A stretch of DNA of 64,000 nt from Nevskiales bacterium (lineage in GTDB: Bacteria > Pseudomonadota > Gammaproteobacteria > Nevskiales > Nevskiaceae), in contig JAQVDP010000007.1 in the NCBI GenBank assembly GCA_028698335.1, forward strand, positions 171,823 through 235,822, given 5' to 3'. Under the pieces are notes generated by a model, which saw only the letters and a program-made list of their open reading frames with translations, was not told where the DNA came from and did not search any database. The translations under genes and the position numbers were made by a program. Positions 57,568 to 64,000 of this stretch are shown here, one piece after another (positions within the stretch are counted from its first letter, which is position 1; each line of letters begins with the position of its first letter).

Positions 57568-58032
57568 ATGACGCTCGATTTCCAGCACGCACTGCTCGCT
57601 CCGCACTACTGGGGCATGGTCCTGATCACCGCTCTGCTGGTCGGCATCGCCGTGTTCCTGCACTACGAGGTGCTCGAACGCCTGAATTTCAGCATGCCGC
57701 ACTGGACCCTCAACCGCCGCCCGCGCATCCTGCTGATGATCGTCGTGATCATCGCGGTCCATATCGCGGAGATCTGGATCTTCGGCATCGGCATCTACTG
57801 CGCGACGCTGATCCCCGAGTTCGGCGCCGTCATCGGCGTCGATCACCTGCGGATGCTCGACGCGATCTATCTGTTCGCCGCGACCTTTTCCACCGTCGGC
57901 TATGGCGACCTTGCCCCGGTCGGACCGATCCGTCTGATCCTCGGCACCGAGGCGCTGACCGGATTCGTCCTGATCACCTGGTCGGCTTCGTTCACCTACC
58001 TGGAAATGCAACGCTACTGGCGACCGCACTGA
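57568..58032 (+). CDS. two-helix-type ion channel (KcsA-like pore)
   Basis: A 154-residue protein with three or four membrane helices and a TVGYGD selectivity filter (residues 109-114), the K+ channel signature. It has no voltage sensor and no regulatory domain. It directly follows the larger channel gene with 22 bases between, so the two may be co-expressed or even form mixed tetramers. ATG 57568 is chosen; the long frame upstream overlaps the first channel and is not coding. Confidence 0.88.
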   Translation: MTLDFQHALLAPHYWGMVLITALLVGIAVFLHYEVLERLNFSMPHWTLNRRPRILLMIVVIIAVHIAEIWIFGIGIYCATLIPEFGAVIGVDHLRMLDAIYLFAATFSTVGYGDLAPVGPIRLILGTEALTGFVLITWSASFTYLEMQRYWRPH

Positions 58033-58038
58033 GCGGCG

Positions 58039-59226
58039 CTACGACGCGCGCCATCCGGCGCGGCGCAGGCTGAACATGCCCAGCGCGCCCAGGGCCGCGA
58101 TCGCTGCCGAGATCCACAACGCCGCCGCGCCGATGCCGTCGACCAGGACCCCGAACACCAGAGGCGCGAGCGCCTGCGCCACGCGCGCCGGCGCCTCGAG
58201 CCAGCCGGCACGCCGGCCGAAGCCGTCGGCCCCGAACAGCGCCAGCGGCAGGGTGCCCTTGACGATCGTCATCAGTCCGACGCCGGCGCCATGCAGTGCC
58301 GTGAAGCCGTAGACGAACGGGACCCCGAAGATCCCGAACGCGATGACACCGATCGGGTGGAGGCTGCTCGCCAGCCGTGCGCCGATCAGAGGATGCAACC
58401 GTCCCAGCCATGCCGCATCGGCCAGGCGCGCGACGATCTGGGCGACACCGACCAGCGCCGCCGCCGAAATCGCGATTGCGGGCGCACAGCCTGACAGCTC
58501 CAGCAGATGCGGGAGGTGCGTCGCCATCGCCGCGAACACGAAACCGTTCGCGGTCAGCGCAGCGGCCACAATCAGCAGGGCCCGGGTCGGCCGCATGGAT
58601 GCCGCCGGCCGCACGTCCTCATGCCGTGCATGCAACACCGGACGCCGCGCCAAACGCGGCACGCCGAAACGGTGCAGCGCCGTGCCCGCGCCCAGGTGCA
58701 ACAGCGCCCAGAACAGGCACGCCACCCGCCATCCCCAGAGCGCCTCGACCCATGCGGTCAGCGGCCAGCTCACCGAACTCGCCAGTCCGGCGATCAGGGT
58801 GATGCCGACGATGGCGCTGCGTGCCTGGGCACCGTACAGCGCGACCACTGTCGAGAACGCGGCGTCGTACAAGCCCATCGGCATCGCGACGCCCATGATC
58901 AGCCATCCCGCCAGGAGCGAGTAAGGCCCTTGCGCGCTGCCGAGCACCCCCAGCGCAAGAGCAAACAGCAGGTTCGAGGCGAGCAGCACCTTGCGCCCGC
59001 CGCTGCGGTCGATGCGTGCGCCGGCCCAGGGCCCCATCAGCGCCGCCACCAGCAGCCCCCCTGAAAATCCCGCGTAGACCCAGACCGGCGCCAGACCGAG
59101 GCCACTGGCCATCGGGCGGGCCAGGGTCGCCAGCAGATAGTAGCTGCTGCCCCAGGCCAGCAGCTGCCCGAATCCGAGCGCGACGACGACCCGACGCCGT
59201 CCGCTGTCCGCTGCTGCGGAGTTCAA
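58039..59226 (-). CDS. MFS transporter
   Basis: A 395-residue major facilitator protein with about 12 membrane helices. The N-terminal half has the cytoplasmic loop motif GARIDRSGGRKVLL (motif A-like, about residue 68). No substrate-specific signature is evident. The start is TTG 59226, which overlaps the stop of the upstream alpha/beta hydrolase (TTGA); other starts would lose the first helix. It is the third gene of a WS/DGAT-hydrolase-transporter operon, so it may export a lipid product or intermediate. Confidence 0.88.
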   Translation of the reverse strand: MNSAAADSGRRRVVVALGFGQLLAWGSSYYLLATLARPMASGLGLAPVWVYAGFSGGLLVAALMGPWAGARIDRSGGRKVLLASNLLFALALGVLGSAQGPYSLLAGWLIMGVAMPMGLYDAAFSTVVALYGAQARSAIVGITLIAGLASSVSWPLTAWVEALWGWRVACLFWALLHLGAGTALHRFGVPRLARRPVLHARHEDVRPAASMRPTRALLIVAAALTANGFVFAAMATHLPHLLELSGCAPAIAISAAALVGVAQIVARLADAAWLGRLHPLIGARLASSLHPIGVIAFGIFGVPFVYGFTALHGAGVGLMTIVKGTLPLALFGADGFGRRAGWLEAPARVAQALAPLVFGVLVDGIGAAALWISAAIAALGALGMFSLRRAGWRAS

Positions 59227-60158
59227 GCGTGCTGCCGTGGACGCTCCACGGACGCCCTGCGCCCGTGATCGCGCTCGGCGTGCTTGAGATGGTGCAGGAT
59301 CAGATGCTCGATCCGCGGCAGCAGCGGACGCGGCAGGTCATGTCCCATGCCGTCGATGATTTCCAGCCTTGCGCCGGGAATGTGCCGGGCCAGATCGTGC
59401 GCGGCGGCGACCGGCACCAGCGGATCTTCCTTGCCGTGAATGATCAGCGTCGGCGTGCGCAGGCGCCGCAGCATCGGCACCCGGCTCGGCGATGCCATGA
59501 TCGCGACCGTCTGCCGCGCGACGCCCTGCGGATGATGGTTGCGATCCAGCTGCGCCGCGACCTTCGCCCTCAGCTCGTCGTCGCTGTCCGGATACGCCGG
59601 ACTGCCGATCAGCCGCCAGGTCTGCATGCTGTGCGCCAACAGGCCCTCACGATCGACACGCTCGGGACGACGGACCAGCCGCAGGCGCAGGCGCGGGCTC
59701 GGCCCCGGCAGGCGCGGGTTGCCGCTGCTGGACATGATCGAGGTCAGGCTGCGGACGCGCGACGCGTACTTTCCGGCCAGCAGCTGCGCGATCATGCCCC
59801 CCATCGACACCCCGACGACGTGCGCGGTCTTCAGGCCGAGGGCGTCCATCAACCCGACCGTGTCCTGGGCCATTTCGTCGAGCGTATACGGCGCGCGCAC
59901 CGGCAACCGGAATGTATAGGCCAGCCCGGCGCGCATCAGGCGCGGCTTGCCGAGGTGGTCGAGCTTGGTCGACAGACCGATGTCGCGGTTGTCGAAACGC
60001 ACGACGTGGTAACCGGCCTGGGCCAGCGCCCGGCAGAAGCTGTCGGGCCACATCACCATCTGCCCGCCGAGCCCCATGATCAGCATGACCGCGGGATCCG
60101 TCGGCCGCCCAAAGCTTTCGTATTCGAGCGTCAGCCCGTTGGCGCGCACACTCGGCAT
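59223..60158 (-). CDS. alpha/beta hydrolase
   Basis: A 311-residue alpha/beta hydrolase with nucleophile elbow GVSMGG (Ser about residue 117), oxyanion-type GLGGQM near 29, Asp in HGKEDPLVP and His in GMGHDLP, a complete Ser-Asp-His triad. It is similar to esterases and haloalkane dehalogenase-type enzymes; the substrate is unknown. It lies 37 bases downstream of the third WS/DGAT gene and overlaps the MFS gene, so a role in ester turnover is plausible. Confidence 0.9.
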   Translation of the reverse strand: MPSVRANGLTLEYESFGRPTDPAVMLIMGLGGQMVMWPDSFCRALAQAGYHVVRFDNRDIGLSTKLDHLGKPRLMRAGLAYTFRLPVRAPYTLDEMAQDTVGLMDALGLKTAHVVGVSMGGMIAQLLAGKYASRVRSLTSIMSSSGNPRLPGPSPRLRLRLVRRPERVDREGLLAHSMQTWRLIGSPAYPDSDDELRAKVAAQLDRNHHPQGVARQTVAIMASPSRVPMLRRLRTPTLIIHGKEDPLVPVAAAHDLARHIPGARLEIIDGMGHDLPRPLLPRIEHLILHHLKHAERDHGRRASVERPRQHA

Positions 60159-60195
60159 GTTTCTAGGCTCCGAATACCGGGAGGGCGGGATTCTC

Positions 60196-61638
60196 TCACG
60201 TCGCCGCGCCCGCGCGCGTGCCCTTGCCCGGACGCTTCCGCCCCTCGCCCGAAGAAACCGCGGGCGATCGCCGTGGGTGCAGCATGTGTTCGATCTCGGC
60301 CTCGAACGCCGCGATCAGACGCTCGGGTTCGGCGATGATGTCGATGTCGGACGACACGCCCACGCTGACCCGCCCGGCATAGCTGAACAGGCTCACGCCG
60401 ATTCCGATCGCGCCGGCCTGCGGCGGCCAGAACACCAGATTCTCGAGGCGGGCGCCGGCGAAACGCAGCGATGTCCGCGGCCCGGGCAGATTCGACACCA
60501 CGGCCACCGCCTTGCTGGCCAGCAGGCTCACCAGCCGCTTTTCGACGGGAACGGGGAGATGCCCCGCCGCCATCAACCCGACCAGAATGGCCCGGGCTTC
60601 CGGCGAATCCTTCAGCGCCTCCATGCGTGCCGAAACGATGCGCAGGCGCTCGCGCCAGTCGACGACGCCGACCGGCAGGTCGAGCAGGACCAGACCGAAG
60701 CGGTTGCCGGCGTCGCCATCGCCTTCCTTGCGCAGATTGACCGGCACCTCGATCCGGACGTTCTGGCCGGGGTCGACACTGCCGCCCAGCTCGCGCAGAT
60801 AACGGCCGAACGCGCCGGCCAGCGCGGCGACGAACAGGTCATTGATCTTGACCTGGAGCTGACGGGCGCGCCGGCGGATCGGACCCAGTGGCAGATGCCG
60901 GGTCCAGGCCACATTGCGCGTGCCGGACAGCTCACGGTGCAGCGACTCGGGATTGTCGTCCGGCAGGTTCAGCACCCGGCTGACCGCCGCAACCGCCTCG
61001 CGCCCGGTCCTCAGTTGCCGCAAGATGCGCGACGGATCCTGCAGGTCGGCCCGCAGTCCCTCCTTCAGATCCTCCAGCGTCCGGTTGACGAACTCCAGCC
61101 GCTCGATCCAGACGCCGAGCGGCCCCTTGCGCGGCCGCGCGGGACGCTGGTCCGACGCGCGCCGTCCCCCACTCGCGGCGTCCGTGCAACTCATCAGGAT
61201 CCGCACCAGCGCGACACCGTCGGCGATCGCATGGTGCACCCGGATCAACAGCGTCACGCGCCCGTCACCACGTTCCAGCAGCGTCAGCCGCCACAGCGGC
61301 AGGGCACGGTCCAGCGACCGCCCCAGCTCGCGGGCAACGGCATGGCGCACGTCATGGTCCGGCGCATCCTCGGTGAGGTGGTAGACCCGCACGTGATAGG
61401 CCATCAGCGGTTCGCCGTCGTCGCGCCACATCGGCGGGTCGTGATCGACGTCCGCGCGCTGCAGGAAGCGGCGATGCCGCAGCATGCGTTCCAGCAGGTG
61501 CTTGAGCAGGACCTCGACGTCCCGCACGCCGGTCAGCTCCAGCACCGCGCTGACCACCATCGGGTTCTGCGGCGTGTCCATCTCCAACCAGGCACGATCG
61601 ATGCCGGTGATCTCCTCGTCTCCGACCGTATGTGTCAT
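60196..61638 (-). CDS. wax ester synthase/diacylglycerol acyltransferase (WS/DGAT), copy 3
   Basis: A 480-residue acyltransferase of the same family as those at 13356 and 27363. The active-site motif here is HHAIADG (residues 135-141), with ITGIDRAWLEMDTPQNPMV at the N-terminus, an NDLF motif near 265 and a C-terminal SNLPGPRTSL near 395. Motif variations from copies 1 and 2 suggest a different substrate range. It heads the operon with the hydrolase and MFS genes. ATG 61638 is preferred to 61650 because its distance from the AGGAG site is reasonable. Confidence 0.94.
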   Translation of the reverse strand: MTHTVGDEEITGIDRAWLEMDTPQNPMVVSAVLELTGVRDVEVLLKHLLERMLRHRRFLQRADVDHDPPMWRDDGEPLMAYHVRVYHLTEDAPDHDVRHAVARELGRSLDRALPLWRLTLLERGDGRVTLLIRVHHAIADGVALVRILMSCTDAASGGRRASDQRPARPRKGPLGVWIERLEFVNRTLEDLKEGLRADLQDPSRILRQLRTGREAVAAVSRVLNLPDDNPESLHRELSGTRNVAWTRHLPLGPIRRRARQLQVKINDLFVAALAGAFGRYLRELGGSVDPGQNVRIEVPVNLRKEGDGDAGNRFGLVLLDLPVGVVDWRERLRIVSARMEALKDSPEARAILVGLMAAGHLPVPVEKRLVSLLASKAVAVVSNLPGPRTSLRFAGARLENLVFWPPQAGAIGIGVSLFSYAGRVSVGVSSDIDIIAEPERLIAAFEAEIEHMLHPRRSPAVSSGEGRKRPGKGTRAGAAT

Positions 61639-61773
61639 CGCCCGCTTCATCTCCTGTTGCGAACCCCAGTTCCGACCCCGGACCGGGCAGGCTTCGATGA
61701 TACAGATCAGCGGCATTCGAATCGGCGCGCCGGAAGGTATGCTCTGCCCATAGATCACATTGGGGGAGATGAC

Positions 61774-63423
61774 ATGCAGCTGCGCGATGCGGACGACTAC
61801 GATCCGACCTGGCTGACCAAGGCGCGGGTCAAGCAGCCGGTCCCGACGGCGGCGGACGTGGCCATCGTCGGCGCCGGCCTCGGCGGACTGACCGCCGGCG
61901 CGAAGCTGGCCCAGGCGGGCATCAAGGTCGCGGTCTTCGACCAGCACTACGTCGCCGGCGGCTGCTGCACGCAGTTCTCGCGCGGCGGGCCACGCCAGCG
62001 CTACAACTTCGACATCGGCCTGCACTACATCGGCGACTGCGGTCCCGACGGCAAGATCCCGCAGATTCTCGGAGAACTGGACATCGCGCTGGACTACGTG
62101 CCGATGGACCGGGACGGCTTCGACATCCTGGTGTTTCCGGACTTCCGCTTCCCGATTCCCGCCGGCCACGATGTCTTCCGCGACCGTTTCGTCCAGATGT
62201 TCCCCCGGCACCGGCGGGGCATCGATCGCTACGTCCGCTTCCTCAAGGAAGTCGATGCCCTGGTCGGCCGCATCGACCGCAACCATGGACGGATGTCATG
62301 GGGCGTCGCGCTGCACGCGCTGACCCGCGGGCGCCTCGCGGCGAAGTACCAGCGCGCGACGCTGCAGGACCTGCTCGACAGCTGCAGCGACGATCCGCAG
62401 GTGCGCGCGGTCATGGCCGGCCAGAACGGCGATTACGGCCTGCCGCCGAGCAAGGTCAGCGCGGCGCTGCATGCCGGTCTCAGCAATCACTATTTCCGCG
62501 GCGCCTACTACCCCCACGGCGGCGGCCAGACCATCGCCGACCGCCTGTCGCAGTTCATCGAGGCCCATGGCGGCAGCGTGCACCTGCGTCACGGCGTCGA
62601 CCGCATTCTGGTCGACGACGGCCGTGCCTGCGGCGTGCGCGTGCGCAGCCACAAGGGGGTGGTGCACGACGTCAGGGCCCGCGCGGTACTGTCGAACGCG
62701 GACCTGCGCGAAACCTTCGAACGCCTGCTGCCGCCCGAATCCGTCCCCGAACCGTGGCGGCAGCGCAGCCACAACTTCGAGATGGCCGCGGCGATCTTCA
62801 TGACCTGCCTCGGCATCGAGGGCGACATGCGTCAGCGCGGCATGAAGACCGCCAACTACTGGCAGTTCGATGGCTACGACTTCGAACGCTTCTATGACAC
62901 CGCCGGCGACATGCAGCCGCGCGGCGCCTACATCACCAGCGCGACCCTGAAGGATCCCGACACGCCGCATCACGCCCCGGCCGGCATCAGCAACGTCGAG
63001 GCAATGACCGTGCTCTCCGGCAAGCCCGAGCACTGGGGGCTCGACGCCGGCAGCGCCGAAACCTGGGACTACAAGCACAACCCGCGCTACCTCGAACTCA
63101 AGGCGCGCATCGAGGACGACATGGTCGCGCGCGTCGACGCGCTGTTCCCGGGATCGGCCGCGGCCGTCGTGTTCCGCGAGTCGGCGTCACCGCTGTCGCA
63201 TACCCGCTACACACGCGCCACCGACGGCACCGGTTACGGGCTGGCGGCGACCCCGCAGCAGTTCTTCGAGCATCGCCCCGGCTACAGCGGCCCGCTGCCG
63301 GGCCTGTTCCTCGCCGGCGCGAGCACCCGCGCCGGCCACGGCGTGCTCGGCTCGATGATGTCCGGCCAGCGCTGCGCCCGCCGCATCGCCCGCGAGTTCG
63401 ACGTGGAGATCGCCACGGCCTGA
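61774..63423 (+). CDS. FAD-dependent phytoene desaturase/retinol saturase-like oxidoreductase
   Basis: A 549-residue NAD(P)/FAD-dependent protein of the CrtI/carotenoid isomerase/RetSat type. The dinucleotide-binding motif VAIVGAGLGGLTAG is at about residue 29, with DQHYVAGGCCTQF and FDIGLHYIGD as further family blocks. The C-terminal FLAGASTRAGHGVLGSMMSG is the FAD-binding end. Such enzymes saturate, desaturate or isomerise polyene or lipid substrates. It is followed by a flavodoxin-like gene with a one-base overlap (TGATG), which may supply electrons. Divergent from the WS/DGAT operon. Confidence 0.9.
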   Translation: MQLRDADDYDPTWLTKARVKQPVPTAADVAIVGAGLGGLTAGAKLAQAGIKVAVFDQHYVAGGCCTQFSRGGPRQRYNFDIGLHYIGDCGPDGKIPQILGELDIALDYVPMDRDGFDILVFPDFRFPIPAGHDVFRDRFVQMFPRHRRGIDRYVRFLKEVDALVGRIDRNHGRMSWGVALHALTRGRLAAKYQRATLQDLLDSCSDDPQVRAVMAGQNGDYGLPPSKVSAALHAGLSNHYFRGAYYPHGGGQTIADRLSQFIEAHGGSVHLRHGVDRILVDDGRACGVRVRSHKGVVHDVRARAVLSNADLRETFERLLPPESVPEPWRQRSHNFEMAAAIFMTCLGIEGDMRQRGMKTANYWQFDGYDFERFYDTAGDMQPRGAYITSATLKDPDTPHHAPAGISNVEAMTVLSGKPEHWGLDAGSAETWDYKHNPRYLELKARIEDDMVARVDALFPGSAAAVVFRESASPLSHTRYTRATDGTGYGLAATPQQFFEHRPGYSGPLPGLFLAGASTRAGHGVLGSMMSGQRCARRIAREFDVEIATA

Positions 63424-63881
63424 TGAAGCATCTGCTGATCGTCTTCCACAGCCAGAGCGGCCACACCGAAGCACTGATCCGGGCCGCGTCGCAGGGTGCC
63501 GCCGAACTCGCCGACGAAGTCGAGACCCGCATGCTGCGCGCCGCCGACGCCGGCCTCGACGACCTGCTCTGGGCCGACGGCCTGCTGCTCGGCACGCCGG
63601 AGAACTTCGGCTACATGTCCGGCGCGCTCAAGGATTTCATGGACCGGACCTACTATCCGGCCGAGGGCCTGACCATCGGCAAGCCGTATGCGCTGATCGT
63701 CAGCTGCGACAACGACGGCAGCGGCGCCGCCCGCGCGATCGAACGGATCGCGACCGGCTACGGCTGGCAGGCGATCGCCGAGCCCCTGATCAGCCGCGGC
63801 GGCATTGCGCCCGGCGCCGGCGAGCGCGCCCGCGAACTCGGGCAGACGCTCGCGGCCGGCCTGTCGATGAATCTGTTCTGA
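63423..63881 (+). CDS. flavodoxin-family NAD(P)H:FMN reductase-like protein
   Basis: A 152-residue flavodoxin-fold protein. The FMN phosphate-binding loop is HSQSGHTEA (residues 9-17), and the GTPENFGYMSGALKDFMDRTYYP segment (about 59-81) is typical of WrbA/NAD(P)H-dependent oxidoreductases. It probably carries electrons to or reduces a quinone or polyene for the upstream RetSat-like protein. ATG 63423 overlaps the preceding stop by one base. The IS110 remnant begins 16 bases after its stop. Confidence 0.88.
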   Translation: MKHLLIVFHSQSGHTEALIRAASQGAAELADEVETRMLRAADAGLDDLLWADGLLLGTPENFGYMSGALKDFMDRTYYPAEGLTIGKPYALIVSCDNDGSGAARAIERIATGYGWQAIAEPLISRGGIAPGAGERARELGQTLAAGLSMNLF

Positions 63882-63897
63882 GTAACCGTCTTCCGAG

Positions 63898-64000
<103 letters not shown>

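Noticed and set aside
60076..61773. plus-strand extension in front of the RetSat-like gene
   Set aside because: It is antisense to the third WS/DGAT gene; the real start is ATG 61774 with a GGGGGAG ribosome binding site.

Overview
The window is a dense, high-GC (roughly two thirds G+C by eye) stretch of bacterial chromosome with about 60 genes, short intergenic gaps and no gene-free stretch longer than 300 bases. I see no tRNA, rRNA, CRISPR array or prophage. Gene content points to a gammaproteobacterium: a CTGT-N8-ACAG SOS box at lexA, slyX, a djlA end, DUF4404, DUF3014 and CC0125/CC1285-type lipoprotein genes. Three wax ester synthase/DGAT genes, a cytochrome P450, large TonB-dependent receptors of the sphingomonad/Nevskiales type and many alpha/beta hydrolases suggest a lipid- or hydrocarbon-using member of the Nevskiales (Solimonadaceae-like). 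That placement is inference.

Layout. 1-4.6 kb: 3' end of djlA, an exported unknown, lexA with a perfect palindromic SOS box shared with a divergent small gene, a TM2-domain gene broken by a 10-bp tandem duplication, a HIT protein and small unknowns. 4.9-13.2 kb: an OmpA-like protein, a membrane diguanylate cyclase, tex, and a beta-propeller/Y_Y_Y/GGDEF sensor. 13.3-18.2 kb: first WS/DGAT, an operon of three envelope proteins (DUF3014, DUF6491, CC0125/CC1285), and a P450. 18.2-23.4 kb: a complete group 3b-type [NiFe] hydrogenase operon (hydB, a cNMP-domain gene, hydG, hydD, hydA and a maturation protease) with overlapping genes and a nested palindrome upstream. 23.4-31.4 kb: cold-shock protein, slipin/NfeD pair, second WS/DGAT, glycine-zipper lipoprotein, a degenerate Mrr-like membrane protein, unknowns. 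31.4-36.2 kb: an ADP-forming acyl-CoA synthetase directly behind a TonB-dependent receptor. 36.5-44.5 kb: DUF885 peptidase, arfB, YdcH-like protein, an N-acyltransferase, slyX, an SxxK hydrolase, di-haem peroxidase, fabH. 44.7-53.3 kb: a 1070-residue TonB-dependent receptor divergent from an exported dienelactone hydrolase-like protein, a lipoprotein hydrolase, kynU, chrA, and a possible MoaF-like protein. 53.5-58 kb: CBS protein, a third diguanylate cyclase, DUF4404, a histone H1-like protein and two tandem ion-channel genes. 58-64 kb: MFS transporter, hydrolase and third WS/DGAT on one strand, divergent from a RetSat/CrtI-like oxidoreductase and a flavodoxin-like protein; the window closes in the 3' end of an IS110-family transposase.

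Themes. Storage-lipid synthesis (three WS/DGATs, fabH, P450, acyl-CoA synthetase) sits beside a soluble NAD(P)-linked hydrogenase that could balance reductant. Three GGDEF proteins indicate c-di-GMP signalling. Nothing here is clearly a new defence or mobile system. The least explained items are the LexA-flanking small gene, the cNMP-domain protein in the hydrogenase operon, and the divergent lipid/redox cluster near 60 kb.
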